Source of the DNA: Mantis religiosa
Taxonomy: Eukaryota; Arthropoda; Insecta; Mantodea; Mantidae
Length of the DNA stretch: 64,000 nucleotides
Assembly (NCBI GenBank): GCA_030765055.1
Contig: JAUKNK010000331.1
Location: forward strand, 248,001 to 312,000
Direction: 5' to 3'
Shown: positions 1-12,396 of the stretch, piece by piece
Numbering within the stretch: position 1 is the first letter of the stretch
Layout of the letters: each line of letters begins with the position of its first letter
Position numbers and translations under genes: made by a program
Notes under the pieces: model-generated
The model's database searches: none
What the model was told of the DNA's origin: nothing
Seen by the model: only the letters and a program-made list of their open reading frames with translations

Positions 1-310
1 ATGCTTCATCCACCTTATCCTCCGGATCTCGCACCATGCGATTTTCACCTCTTACCTAAAATGAAACAACAGCTTCGTGATCGCCACTTTCAAAGTGAAA
101 AGGAGTTGAACAATGTTGTCATGGGTATCCTGGACAGACTGTCCAAAAGTGGGTTCAATGAATGTTTCAAACAATGGGTAAGTCGTTTGAATAATTGTAT
201 TTCATCAGAGGGAGAATACTTCAAAAATGTGTAGGTAAATGTTAGTGAAATAAAGCCATTATGTGTTAATTAAAAAATTAGTTCGGTTATTTATTGAAGG
301 ACCCTCGTAT
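1..310 (+). pseudogene. mariner-type transposase, C-terminal fragment with 3' end
   Basis: An open frame of 77 codons (1-234) enters from the left edge and ends in TAG. It begins in the stretch HPPYPPDLAPCDFHLLPKMK, which is the conserved region around the third catalytic Asp of mariner transposases, and ends with GEYFKNV, a usual mariner C-terminus. About 70 bases follow, ending near 'ggaccctcgta', which I take as the outer inverted repeat. The catalytic N-terminal two thirds lie outside the window, so whether the element is intact cannot be judged. Family assignment is from recognisable motifs; the exact subfamily is not known. Confidence 0.8.
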
Positions 311-837
311 ATAGAAAGCTAGAACCAACACTTAGGTATTCAATGTCATGAGCCACTGATGTTCTGCTTTATGTGCGGTTGCTCTTCACTGAGCTACTAT
401 GGCAAACATCCCAGTAAGACATTAAAGTTTCCAACTCACATGCATTTTCTCAGTAGATCACGAGGAATTCTGAGTTATATAATCACATACCCCAATGGCC
501 ACTTACAATTTGTAAGTATTATGTTTTTCAAATGGGAAGAGTTCTGGAACACAGCGAATCAGATGCATTAGCGCACTCCGCATTGCCAGCTCATTACACT
601 TTTCATTTTCCCTCTCTCTCGCACACTATCCTAGACCATGCAGGTCTCCTTGACCCTAAACACAGAGAAACCCAAACTGAATTTTCCAAATGGTTATAAT
701 AAAGCAGTTGTTGAAATCCAATTTTTAATATGGATATTTGCACATTTTTAATGCTATAATTATGGTTTGTGAATTAATTATTTTTCTAATCCAATGAACT
801 GCTAAAAGCTCATCCATATAGCTGTGAATGTCAAGTC
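311..837. other. no gene seen
   Basis: AT-rich sequence with short chance frames only. I see no domain, repeat head or splice-flanked exon here. Confidence 0.5.
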
Positions 838-1040
838 AGAGACAATTCTCGTTGTCACTGTGTTCACCTGAGTGTTGCAAATTTATAATGTTAGGCTCCA
901 AAATCTTGCCATGTGCTATTTCCTTCAAAAAGTCATTTTCTGGTAGTTTATCTGCATTTCTCACACAGTTTTCCCAGTCTTGTTACCTTGTCAATTTCTT
1001 CGCGAATAAGTCGTTCAACGTCAGTAAGCTTAGAAGTATT
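838..1040 (-). pseudogene. tail of an insect DDE (IS630-like) transposase, broken
   Basis: On the minus strand two adjoining frames read TDVERLIREEIDKVT and then, after a one-base shift, DWENCVRNADKLPENDF followed by an acidic Asn/Glu-rich end. An aromatic-x-x-CV-H/N block followed by an acidic tail is familiar to me from C-termini of insect DDE_3-type transposases, but I recognise it from pattern memory only. The frame break means it cannot be functional as it stands. It might be any acidic coding remnant. Confidence 0.35.
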
Positions 1041-1318
1041 ACTTTTGTTTGCAACATAATTTGTGCACACATTAACTCAATTAGATTGTACTAGTAGTGG
1101 TAAGGGGGAAGGCGGATTATCTTGTGCAGAATCTCAATTGCAATTTGGTCCAACTTATATATTTTCCCCTGTTTTTTGAAAAGAATGCCTCAGTAATACT
1201 GATTTAAACTCGCTAGAGTAAACAGAGATTACGAACCATTCACGAACAAGCATGTAATGTGACGACTCACGTTCTGCAGATGTAGCAGTCTACAACCCAG
1301 CAGGAAGCATTCCGTTTG

Positions 1319-1349
<31 letters not shown>
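1319..1349. repeat. (TC)n microsatellite
   Basis: About 15 uninterrupted TC dinucleotides closed by CCCTC. Confidence 0.95.
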
Positions 1350-1352
<3 letters not shown>

Positions 1353-1620
1353 ATTGAATTTAACAAACACCTTGGCTTATTCAAAGTAATTCTATTAGCA
1401 CGTCATGTCAAACGTTTAAATTTTAATTTTGAGTAATTACAAATATACGTACACACATACATGCCAACCAATAAGTGATGTTCATAGCAGTGCTCACGTC
1501 ATGATGCATTGTTACAATATATTGGTAATTTATTTTATTAGGAACACTATTTGAGTTAAAAATATGCGGTTTTCAGGGTTGTGGTACCTTCCTCATGGAT
1601 TACTTTTTGAAATAAAAATG

Positions 1621-1663
1621 TGTAGTGTTTAACGCCCGCTTTTACTACATACGGCACCGCAGG
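1621..1663 (-). repeat. 3' tail fragment of the 14012 SINE family
   Basis: The reverse complement matches the last part of the SINE at 14012-14259 (GCGGTGCCGTATG, then AAAGCGGGC, then TAAACACTACA). The rest of the SINE is missing, so this is an old truncated copy. Confidence 0.75.
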
Positions 1664-3420
1664 CGAATTACTTTTTGAAACATTTGCCTTAGCGCAAATA
1701 GGATTTATTAGAGATGAATTCACTTGGTCCTCATCACACACATGGGGAATGCATTTAGACAACATAGCAGGGCTCCGATTGGTGCTAGCCTCGTAGCATA
1801 GGACAATAGTCCCATTTGAAAACCATGGTAGTTAAGTTCTGGGCTTTAAGGTTTCATTATAATTTCAATTTATTATGGTAATCAATGATAGTTTATTGAT
1901 CTAACACAAACTTTGAAAGGTAGGATCAGAAAAACCCAATGTCATGGTCACGATTTGAAAAATTTGAATATAAATGATTTCGAAAAGTTCAGTTGGTTTC
2001 ATTCCGACTATGACATTCAACTTTTAGTTTGCTACCTACTTAAAACCCTTATTACGTAAGTTAACGTATTTATTGTAGCCCAGTTATGAATGTTACTTGT
2101 GAAGTGCTATGCATAAGGGCCTACATTACAATTTATAGTTAAGGTTGAAGCCATTTAAATTTTCCTATTATGATCTTTGCTTAACAGCTAATCAAGAGTT
2201 GCTCTTAGCAGTAATATAAGTGATAACTTGGAAGGAACTTATATGGATCTAGCATAACTTATCATTTTTTAAATAATTAAAAAAATTTAAATTAATTTAT
2301 TGATTATTTTTTAAATTAAAATTGTATTCCTATGTATATTTAGGAACATGTTTTAGTACTCACCATGTTTACCAATTGTGATCTTAATTTGTAGATTTCT
2401 TTTACCACCACGAGGCTCTTGTTTTGCAGAAAGAATACACACAAATATTTTAAGATACTTTCACCATTTACACATAATAAATGTTTATTATTCTCGCTTT
2501 ACACATTTAGCACTTGCACCTCTCTTTCATGTGATAGTGGACAAAGCCCCTGTTCGGTATAATGGAAGGTCACATTGTTGACACTTGTATTGCGCTGGAA
2601 CACCGCCCCCAGACGAGTTCCATGCTTTTTTGCTGAGCATAGAGTGCAACACAGGATCTTAGTAAAATAATGAAGCAATGAAGGGGGTGTTACAGCATTA
2701 GGTAGATTCTGCCTCCACGTATGCTTGCGTGTTGTGAAGTTCCCGATCAAGTAATTGACAGGACTTTTCCTATGTTGCTGAAAACGATTTCATGCGCTGC
2801 TCGTCTGTCGCTCAAGTTGTAAATGATGATACGCTTTATAATAGATACATTTATAACAAAGTGCATGAAAGGATGTTATGCTCTGAGGTAAACTACTTCC
2901 TCCTCTGGTAGGTTGGTTGCCAGTCTCTGCTCCTCTGCTGGGACCTTTTCGGGACTGTCAGCCAGGGAACTTTGGAACTCGGCTGCTGGGCTTATTACCG
3001 TCCCGCAGTAGGAGAGCATATCCGTCATCCTGGCCTATCGGGGGAAGTCTAAGTAAACTGTAGGGACCTGCCCTCTGTACTGTCGTGCCTACTTGGGTCG
3101 GCCGCGCCCTGTCTCCTCACGCCTCATCCTTTCTCCTGGAGTGCCCTTCTTGGGGCATAGGCACAGTGGGTTCAACATGGTGGTCTACGTAACGAATCCC
3201 CTCCGTACTGAAATCCTAATTCTAGCCTTCCGACCCCACAGAATTGCTTCCGTTGATGCGCTAGATCAACACCCCCATAACATGAAACTAATTTATGACA
3301 GCATTATGTTATGGAATGTTCACTTTCTCGTTTTCTTTGCCGCTTTTTCTTTCCACCACACCGTCTGTTCTTGGATCTGAATTTATGGGGAGTTGTAAAA
3401 GTCCCTATTTTCTTGCCAAA
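1664..3420. other. non-coding; GC-richer island at 2925-3250
   Basis: Mostly AT-rich with no recognisable gene. The stretch 2925-3250 is clearly richer in G and C than its surroundings (many CCC, GGG and CG) and looks like an inserted repeat fragment. I could not assign it to a family, and its frames (for example 3093-3380) show no domain. Confidence 0.4.
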
Positions 3421-4223
3421 CAATCTATTTGAAGTTTGCAAGATTCACCTTGCTTCAGTTTTTGACATTAATGTACGCTGCTCGTGTTGGACCACAAGCA
3501 AATACTGTTTTTAATGACATTTTAATTAGTATTGTGAGCTAAAAAATTATAAAATAAATATGCCATTGTTCTGTGTAGTGTATGAACACATCCAAAACAA
3601 CTTGTTCTCCTAGAAGTTAAGTGTTTCTCTGTTTTTCTCCTACAGTGCTCCCCCATTCTTGCTGACTGCAATGTCCCATGCTTTCACTCCCTATTTTGTA
3701 GGTTCCTTGGGCATATATTACTTCAAATGTTCTTAAACTGTATAAATTGATATGACGTGGTTCTTTTGTGTATTTAACACTATACTGAACTGAAAATAAA
3801 TAAATAAATAAATTCCTATGAAACTTATAGTTTCGTCCAGGGTGGCCTGAACAATAATACGTTTTAAATATCTTTACAATGATAAGTGCGGGACAAATCT
3901 AACATAAGTAATTAAAATTCTCATTTCCCCAATTTGGTTTAGTTTCTTCGTTATTTATGTGAAAATGCCGAGAAAGCACTTCAGAACGACGGAATATTGC
4001 TGCCTGCTTTATAACGGGACAGTTACATAAATTTTATAATTTCCTCCAATTTCTGGCAGATCTACATTTCCTGTACAAATAAAACTCCTCAAATATACCC
4101 TAACTTCACTCTCATTTGTGTCTCCCCATCGCTATCTTGTTCATTCACCTGAGAAAGCTTCGTATATTTATTTGTTTCCGATACAATTAAATGCAAAAGT
4201 TGTGTATAAAATGACTAAAGTAT

Positions 4224-4336
4224 GTTGTTGTTTTCAAATGCTAGGCTTTAACAATGAAGCCATTAGCTCTCTTACTCTCCAATATTTCTGTGTAGTGGGT
4301 CCAGCAGGCACAAGTTAAAAGATGTTCTTCAGTCGT
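4224..4336 (-). mobile_element. 113-bp retroposed insert, copy A only
   Basis: The insert is flanked by perfect 15-bp direct repeats (AAATGACTAAAGTAT at 4209-4223 and 4337-4351). Copy B at about 33775 has a single copy of that target and nothing in between. On the minus strand the insert ends in AAAACAACAAC, a short CAA-type tail, as expected of a 5'-truncated LINE or SINE copy. The parent family is not identified. Confidence 0.75.
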
Positions 4337-4516
4337 AAATGACTAAAGTATTCAATTTCTGCACATCCTACTTTTACTCGTGGTAGATATCTAAAAGGAA
4401 TGTAAACTTTTCAATTTCTGTAAAAGAGCTGACATACCCATTTAAGGAGTTTTGTTTTGCAGAACTAATATGACTGCTAACATTGCATTAACTCACTGTT
4501 CCATATCACAGTCTTG

Positions 4517-6733
4517 CAATGAGCCGGCCAACCAAGATACTTCAGAGTTGAAGCTTTCGTTCGTAATTCTTCCTAAATAGCTATTTGAGGAGCTTGGTAT
4601 CAAAGTTGGATAATTCCACTTTTGTCGATTGAGATATTTGGTGATTCTTATGCCAGTTTTTTATGTTGAATTCAATTATGGAGCTATTCTTCAACACTGG
4701 ACAGAAATAACTTAAAATTGCATTTATTTATCCATGTTAGAATCAAAATATGAGAAACTCTGCTGTAGTTTAGTTTCATTGTGAGACAGCTCCTCCAGTA
4801 GCTAATAAGAAGCTGGCATTCATCCTATCTGTTCCCAACATGCATCACAAATCCATTATGGCTGATTGTTTATATCAGCCTGTAGTGTATGGATTGTGAA
4901 TAAGTTTTTCGTTGATATGACCTCATAAGTTTAATATTAGCAAGAAAATGGAAGTATAAGAGGAAGAAGTTGCTGCAAAAGAAGCAAGGAAGCGAAAAAC
5001 TGACAAAAAAGTGAAAAGTTCCAAATGAAAAATGTCTTCCTTTGGGTTAAAAAAAAAGACAATTCCATAATTTGGCTTCAAAAACGACCAACTCCACTAT
5101 TTAAACTATAATCATGGCTTGAATATTTATATAATTTTATAAATGAACAAATAGAGATGTTCATAAGGTCTATAAGAACGATGTACAAATATTCAGCATT
5201 ATACTGGGAATAGTATTGTGGTTATAGTTTTTCGGCTCTCCTGTAAAAAAAGCAAAAGTGGAGTTGTGCAACTTTGACACCAAGCTCCTCATTTGTATCC
5301 CTTGTCTGTTTACACCTGGAGGCCTTAATTGACTTTTCATGGCCATAGTTTCAGTAATACTGCCTAATTTTTAGTCTTCACATAACAAACTGATGGCAGT
5401 GCTTCTCAGGTTCCCCACACATGGAAATAAACGACAACCTTCAAAGAAGTTAAAATGCATGCCAAGAGGGCATCCGAAGACAAATGCAGCTTTACTGCGC
5501 TACACTACGATTTTTCTTTGTTATTGACGTCATCCAACGTTAAGTCATATCGGACGGTGAATGAATGAATTTCTGCAAAATGCTATTATTAAATGATAGA
5601 GTGAAGATACTTTATACTTAAACTGAATATTTTCAATTCGGTTATAATCCATTATATTCTTACACAAATTATTTTGCATGGTATTGATATAACTATGTCC
5701 TGCACCCTGGCGTGGTGGGCTAAGGCATCATGCCTTGGTTCCTTACCATGGGATGCGACCCGGGATTGATCCTTGGAGGTGCAGATTTTAAGTCCCAGTT
5801 ATAGGACCGGTGCCCATTCAGCATCGTGTGAGGAAATTGAAGAGCTTACAATAGGTAAGTGGCGTTGGTCAAGAAAGCTAACTTTCCGGCTGGGGCTGAC
5901 CGCATCCTCTCCCCTATCTGTTGGATGATCGCGCACCTCTACCTTGCGTATGAAGGCGTGAGGCCGCAGTCAAATGAGTACAGGGGCCATGGAGCTTAGA
6001 GTTACCCGACATTCGTCTGTAAGGATAAGGGAAAACCCCAGAAAAAACCTCATCCAGGTAACGCACCTTGACCGAGATTTGAACTCAGGACCTTTTGAAC
6101 GTGAGGCAGGCGCTACACTACGATATGCATGTTAAAGGGTTAAGAGTAAAAAAATGGTTCCTAGATAAAACATACCAAAATGTTCATATTAGAGGAGAAA
6201 AGCCAAAATAAGCTCCTAAAAAGAATTATCCTCAGTTCTGAAATGAGAAGTTATTTTTTAAATGTTATAAGATTGCCAAAAGTAAAATGCTTATTTTGTT
6301 ACCATCACCTTTCTGCTGCATAATACCTTTGGTATTATTCTTAGGTATAGTTTCACCTGACTTATTAAAGAAGGCAGGTTCTATGTCCTTATCATTGAAA
6401 CCTAAACATATGGTGATGCTTTACAGTTTTAGCTAAATATCCTTGTACCTCTAATGAGAGACAGAATGTTACAAACTAAATTAAATTTAGGAAGATCACA
6501 TTCTGGGTTTATTAAGCCCATTAAAACAAATATTTTCCTAAGTTTGGCTCGGAACCCCGAGATTTCCCAGTATGTCTATGGGGAATTAGATGTCGTATGC
6601 TGATAATTTTTTCCCTGCTTTTTAAAATACTTAGCGCAAGTATTTGCTTAAAGATAATGCAACTGATACAAATATAACGATTTAAGAAAGTTGTAAACTA
6701 TTTTCCAATATCGTTGAAAAGGAACCTGAACCT
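4517..6733. other. 2.2-kb segment present only in copy A
   Basis: Copy B jumps from the equivalent of 4516 to 6734 at about 33945 (TCTTGCGAATCTTACGTTCC). No target-site repeats are visible, so this is more likely a deletion in B than an insertion in A. Apart from the SINE composite at 5705-6120 I see nothing coding. Confidence 0.6.
5705..6120. mobile_element. SINE composite with two opposed tRNA-like heads
   Basis: Plus-strand start: TGGCGTGGTGGGCTAAGGCA with a B-box-like GGGATTGATCC, a tRNA-like promoter. Reading in from the right on the minus strand: GCCTGCCTCACGTTC with GAGTTCAAATC (another B box), then the body GGTAACTCTAAGC also seen at 12955-13098 and 44690-44850. The two heads face each other, so this is probably one SINE inserted beside or into another in opposite orientation. 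Confidence 0.6.
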
Positions 6734-7012
6734 TATGTTCCAAAATCTTCTACCTCTCCATTAACCAATGGAAAGTTGAAAGTATAAATCCATATGTTAA
6801 TATTTCCAAAGTTCCTAAATATTTCCATAGTAATGCTCAGGAGTCTATAAAATCCTTTATAGCATAGGATTTTCTCCTAAGTGTTTATTTGTAGGTTAAT
6901 TATGAGTGGTTTTACACTACCTTTGAGACAGTGTATTAACAACAAAACTGGTTAGAGACTTTCTTATGTGTTTTAATGTACAAAATCCTCATTATGCTTC
7001 AAGTAGATGATA

Positions 7013-7172
7013 CGCCAACCTTGGTAGAGTAGATGGTAGTGTGTCTGCCTCATGTTCAGGAGATCTGGAGTTCAAATGTCAGGAAATAAACTCTGTGGAC
7101 CCTAGGCTCATTTGAGCATCATTTCATCCATTGCATTCATGTCTGACATGACTTAATGTCGGAGGACCTAAA
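7013..7172 (+). mobile_element. tRNA-headed SINE, short copy
   Basis: A-box-like TTGGTAGAGTAGATGG and B-box-like GGAGTTCAAATGTC are followed by the tail CTCATTTGAGCATCATTTCA. The middle of the body is missing compared with 5705-6120. The same copy sits at 34215-34360 in the second duplication unit, so it predates the duplication. Confidence 0.7.
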
Positions 7173-7226
7173 TTTAAAAGAAAGTAGTGATGGCAAGAAT
7201 CAACCGCTGAGGCATTCATATAGTAT

Positions 7227-7616
7227 TGTGACTTTGGTGGGTTCGTGAAATTAAAAAAAGTTCAATTACACCACTCAAAATGTTCTTTATTTCCACTTTA
7301 CTCCAATATCACAATTACAATTTTGCCAGTTCGTCTTTACACATACGCTCAGCGCGACTACACGTCTGCCCGCCGCGACTCGCTCAACTCAACTGCCCGG
7401 CTCACCTCACACAACTCTGTCGCCTCGCTTGTCTCGATCGGCCCCGAAGCCTCTCGAATCTTCCATTTATGGAGGGGCAAAACATTCTCGAAACTTCGTG
7501 CACCTTAGAGCGGTAGGAGGAGGGGTAAACGAAGACCCAGCCACCCCTCCTGTCTCCCTTCCCTCCGCTGGCCTACATTCACTGCTCGGCATTGCGGGCT
7601 TGCCGTTTGGGCAACA
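7227..7616 (-). mobile_element. solo LTR of a Ty3-type element
   Basis: A 390-bp block opens with TGTGACTTTGGTGGGTTCGT and closes with GGGCAACA, so it has TG...CA ends. It is flanked by the 4-bp repeat GTAT (7223-7226, 7617-7620). Its left end is the reverse complement of the 3' LTR termini at 49497-49733, 52081-52320 and 62330-62541 (ACGAACCCACAAAGTCACA), so it belongs to that group in minus orientation. Copy B lacks it at about 34403. No internal region remains, as after LTR-LTR recombination. Small frames inside are chance. Confidence 0.85.
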
Positions 7617-7620
7617 GTAT

Positions 7621-9637
7621 AAATCAGTTATGGGAAGAATAAATTCGAGGAAAGGGATGAGGAAATAGAAAAAAATATTGTGATTAACAAAAGCCCACTA
7701 TGGATTTATTTAGCATGACACATAAGTTCTAACAGCATCACAAAATGCTACCAAGTCTTATTTTAACTTAAGGCACCTGATGACACAGGTGCATAAACCT
7801 ATAGAGAACAAAAAATGTGTAATACCTCAATACAATCAAACACTTGACACAGGGTAAACCATTTCGTTGCTTCTCAGTCAGTTTTGAATGCAGTATAAAT
7901 GTACATTAAAAATAGGATACATCACAGCCTTCTACACTAATAATATGATCTTATATAATATGCTAAAGCTATTTCTCTATTAACCCCAGTAACCTATATC
8001 TAGAAATCTATTAATGCAAATACTGCAAAATGCTAACCTATGATAGGGTGCTGGAATACCTGCTAAATGGAGAGCTGTCTGATGACAAGGTATTTTGGGA
8101 ATTTTCAGATGAAGGAATTAAAAATAATATTGGAAGAGAATAGGATATGCAAGATAATGAAAACTGACAGCCTGTTACATTGCACAGAATAAATCTGGGG
8201 GCAAACATATATTATCTTCGAATTACAATTCAATTTATTCATCCTTTAAATCTCCATACAAGATTGTGGACACGTCAAAACAAAAATATTTACAAAATGT
8301 AAGTACAAAATTTAAATACAGAAATTACAAAAATAAGAAGGTATAAGAGTAAATGCCAAAATATAACTTAACTTTACAAATACTCTTGAATAGAATAAAA
8401 ACATGCTTTACTTAAAAATTTATGTAGTTTGATCAAATTGGTCACTAGCCACTGCACAACAAAAATGAGCTGAGGTGCAAGATATGTGTGAATGCAATGT
8501 CCTGAACTAGGTACCTGAAATATGAAGTGGCATTATATCTTCCTGAAAAAAGAACTGTTTTCTATCGTACTTTAAGAATTAATTGTCATGATTAAAGGGC
8601 GGATCAGGGTGACCAGTTTTAATGAGGTTGACTGACCTTGCACTATAGACGATTTTGCTTGGAACAAAGAGGGTGTGCACACATGTAAACAACCGGCTTG
8701 TGTCCGCCGTGCTGTACTGGTTGTCTCAAAAGAAGTTAACAATTGTACATGTTTCTATTTTGTTATAGAACAGTACCGTTTACACAAAAATGTGTTAACA
8801 TACTACTACATAGTATGTTCATTACAGTGTACAGTAATGTACAAGCGGAGGTTGTCAAACATGAACGTTCTCCTTCTTTCACTTAAACATTAACTGTATT
8901 GTGCAAAACTTTGTTCCACATTACAAGACCTAATAGGTGCATATGAATAATACACATTGCTGTCTGATACATTTCTTACACCTGTTGATCTGGAGGGCTC
9001 GGTTTGATTTTGCAGCAAGAGATCTTGTACAGCACACATTACTGAGAAACCAGTTTTTTTGTAACACATCCTGGGGCATTCACCTTTTAAACAATCTCTC
9101 CGGCTTTGATTTCTTTAATTTGTACACACACTTCATTCACTGTTTAAAGCATATAAAACGCTGTGTTGTTATGCTGCACATGTTTATTCTTAGGCATTTT
9201 GACAGGAACACTGGTAACAACACTAGCACACGCTTCCTCCAAACTGCTCTGTTTAACAGCATGTCTACTGCTTTGCCTACTGCATCAGACAACTCATGTT
9301 CTCCATAACACTCCTGCATTTGCGGCAGGAGATGCACTGTTAGCAAAGCGAACCCTTATGCTTACTGTGGTATATTTCTTTACGTACAGCCTGTATCCAG
9401 GGGACACATTTCAATGCAGTATGCTCCCGGCATCAGTAACTTGATGTAATGGACCAGGTCATGCCAATCTGCCATCTGGTCATGATCTTATATTGTATAC
9501 CAGTGAGTAGCTCTATATTGTAATAGCAGTGTACATATATGCATTCTAACATGTGACACCAGATTTATTATCAGATACTATGGCATAAGGATATGAAAAC
9601 AATACCCATCTGTTTGTAAAACTAGTGTAAGCTTATT
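7621..9637. other. non-coding flank of zinc-finger gene A
   Basis: Most of this is shared with 34405-37270 in copy B. The stretch 8226-8440 has no counterpart there; copy B instead carries different sequence at about 35880-36110. Short frames such as 8937-9308 are not conserved as frames between the copies, so I do not call genes. Confidence 0.6.
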
Positions 9638-9643
9638 TTTATT
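9638..9643 (-). promoter_or_regulatory. poly(A) signal candidate for gene A
   Basis: AATAAA on the minus strand about 150 nt beyond the stop codon of the terminal exon. The same hexamer in the same context lies beyond both terminal exons of gene B. Confidence 0.55.
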
Positions 9644-9791
9644 ACAACATATGGACCCATTTAAAAAATCTTAATCAGCACTAAAATTTGGAAACTGAAA
9701 TAACGTAACTTATTTTTTATGTTGAATACTTATAATTTGGGCTGCAAAGGTTTAATAACTGAGAAAATCTCTTCTGATAAACTTAAACGTT

Positions 9792-11154
9792 TTATGGCAT
9801 TTTCGTTTTATGAATTGAATTATGAGCTGTCAAACGTGATAACCTAATAAATTGTTTTTCACATATCTCACATTTGTAGGGCTTCTTCTCCTCGTGAATT
9901 AGATTATGAAGTTTCAGATGAGATAGCTGTGTAAATTTCTTGTGACATACTTTACACTCGTGCGGTCTTTTGCCCTCATGAATTAAATGATGGACTTTCA
10001 AATATGACAAATCTGTAAATCTCTTCTCACAAACTAAACATTTGTGCGGTTTTTTGCCTTCATGAATTAAAGTATGCCTTTTCAAAGATGAAATCAAAGT
10101 AAACTGCTTTTCACATATTTCACATTTGTGCTCCTTTTTACCCTCATGAACTAACCGATGCCTTTTCAAAGTAGAAAGCTCAATAAACCGCTTTTCACAT
10201 ATTTCACATTTATGATTCTTTTTTCCCTCATGAATTAAATTATGCCGTTTCAAATCTGACATCAAAGTAAACCGCTTTTCACAAGTTTCACAACTATAGT
10301 CCTTCTTACCCTCGTGAAATAACTTGTGCAATTTCAAATGTGACAACCGAAAAAAACGCTTTTCACATATTTCACATTGATGTGCCTTTTTTCCCTCATG
10401 ACTTAAAGTATGCCTTTTCAAAGCTGAAACCATAGTAAAGCGCTTTTCACATATATCACATTTGTGCTCCTTTTTGCCCTCGTGAACTGACTTATGCAAT
10501 TTCAAATTAGACAGCCGATTAAACCGCTTTTCACATATATCACATTTATGATCTTTTTTTCCCTCATGTATTAAATTATGCCTTTTTAAATCTGACAGAA
10601 AAGTAAACTGCTTTTCACAAATTTCACATTTGTGGGCCTTCTTACGCTCATGAATTAACTTATGCGATTTCAAATGTGACCGCTGAAGAAATCGCTTCTC
10701 ACAAATTTCACATTGGTGTTCCTTTTTTCTCTCATGAATTAAATTATGCCTTCTCAAATCATATACACGAGTAAACGTTTTTTCACAAACTGCACATTTG
10801 TTCACCATTTTGTCATCATGTATTAACTGATGACTCTCTAAATGTGACATACTATCAAACCTTTTGTCACATATATCACATTTTATTAGGTTTATGCCTT
10901 CATGAGAAACATTCTTTTGTTTAAAATATGAACCTTTGCTGTAAGTTTTCTCATCACCATCAACATATTCACTAGATTGTTCATGTATACCTATTTTTAC
11001 AGAATTCATTTCTGTGACAAAAGTTTCTTGACTTTTAGAACTTCCGAAATACCCATGAGCAAGACCATCCTTTCCTGTGTATGAACTCACACTTTCACCT
11101 ACGTCTTCTGAAGATTTACCACTTTGATTATCAGAAGCTGGTTCTATGCATGTT
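9792..11154 (-). CDS. zinc-finger gene A, terminal exon with 13 C2H2 fingers
   Basis: This is the last exon of a putative DNA-binding nuclear protein. The 432-residue frame often taken from 11090 would begin at GTG, which is just an internal Val. The frame stays open upstream to an acceptor ...TTTCAG at 11155-11156, adding ACA TGC ATA GAA CCA and so on. One leading base (A) completes a codon from the mini-exon at 16510-16541. Thirteen fingers of the type C-x2-C-x12-H-x3-H are all intact, joined by HEGKK-type linkers rather than the usual TGEKP. An acidic, Ser-rich lead of about 85 residues precedes the fingers. The joined product would be about 599 residues. Targets are unknown; DNA binding is inferred from the family. 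Confidence 0.88.
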
Positions 11155-11156
11155 CT

Positions 11157-11945
11157 GAAATGTAGGAAAGTTTATCATCATTAATTATAAAGGTTATGGT
11201 ATTATCAATAGATACATGAACTGCCTGTGTCGCCTTGTGTTTAGGATGTTAATTTCAAAATTGAAAGAATTTGGTTTCAATTTTCTGGTGGGAATTTTCT
11301 TTAGCTGTATCTTCAGGCCTCTTCCACATATAAATGTATAAATGTGTAATTTAATGCTTAAATGGAGATGACACTTTATATAAGCAATGATGAATCTGAG
11401 GAATTTCAAGATGAATTATACATGAATATGCAATGTTTTTGAGGTACAGAGACAAATTGTCAATTCACCAATTTATTTTTAAACAAGGTTACCTATTGAT
11501 GAAGATAAGCCATAACAGCATTACTGGATTGTTTTATCAACCCATGATTTCAGTTAATTTTTGAGTTAATGATTTATGTGAATCAGAAGCCATTCAGTGA
11601 AACAACTGCTCTTAGTAAAAGTGGAGGAAAACATATCATCATATGTGCAAGAAAAAAGCTGCTATATTTGGCTGGAATACAAAATTCATTTCAAGCAATT
11701 AGGTTGTTCATTACACCTAAAATGACTGTTATTATGCAATATGATAGCTAAAATGATTAAATAATTCATTTGTATCTTTCATATGCAAATGGAATAAATG
11801 ATAAAATTGATCTGATGCTTTGTAAACACAGTTCATATATCACACAAATATGATAATAAACTTCACTTTTCCTAAAAGAAAATTATGACAATTTTCTTAT
11901 TTATTGATGATCACAATTTCCTGACATCTCATTGACATCATCAGC
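11157..11945. other. intron 2 of gene A
   Basis: AT-rich intronic sequence between the terminal exon and the mini-exon. Copy B has extra sequence here (41225-41330), so A carries a deletion of about 100 bp. No gene seen. Confidence 0.6.
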
Positions 11946-12396
11946 TCAAACAACCTCGTCAACGTTACAATCACTATATGTTACTATGTTTTTGCCAGTA
12001 CTACCAAAATCGGAAAATGAAATAAACTTAACGACAGAATCGACTGCCAGTATTTCAAAATTCATTACATGATGTTTATGTTTTATAATAAATTTCTTTC
12101 CCAAACCATTAAATCTATCAGACCATTTAATTGCTTTAATAATGAACTTCATGATTTATTTCATGTTCAAATGACCAAAAATGATCTGCTACGGTTGATT
12201 TATCAGTTTGTTTATACTTAATGTTACGAAAATGTTCTTTCGTTCTGGTTTCCAAATTACATTTAGTTTTTCCAATATAAACCTGATCACAATCTAAACA
12301 ATTAGATTGATAAATACTAGCTTTTTTAGTATTATAATAGCTCATATATGTTACATGCATTGATAATTGCATCAATTCCAAGATTTTTCTAACCAC
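11946..12396 (-). pseudogene. Penelope-like element, GIY-YIG nuclease remnant
   Basis: Two overlapping minus-strand frames give an endonuclease relic. The first (12396-12136) has IYQSNCLDCDQVYIGKT followed by RTKEHFRNIKYK and VADHFWSFEHE, the pattern of the GIY-YIG domain at the C-terminus of Penelope-like retroelements. The second (12152-11946) continues with a C-terminal tail after a frame break near 12140. It lies in intron 2 of gene A, same strand, and is mirrored at 41765-42180, so it was there before the duplication. The reverse transcriptase part is absent. Confidence 0.75.

Noticed and set aside
7245..7668. Overlapping protein-coding frames of 78-87 codons
   Set aside because: They lie inside the GC-richer solo LTR in three frames and show no domain.
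8937..9444. Small hydrophobic protein genes
   Set aside because: Frames are broken in the duplicate at 36600-37134 and differ in start and stop; likely chance in AT-rich DNA.
10000..11000. CRISPR-like regularly spaced repeats of 84 bp
   Set aside because: The periodicity is that of the zinc fingers (28 codons), in frame throughout.
9792..11090. Single-exon zinc-finger gene starting at 11090
   Set aside because: The first codon is GTG and the frame is open upstream to a splice acceptor; the exon model with an upstream ATG exon explains it better.
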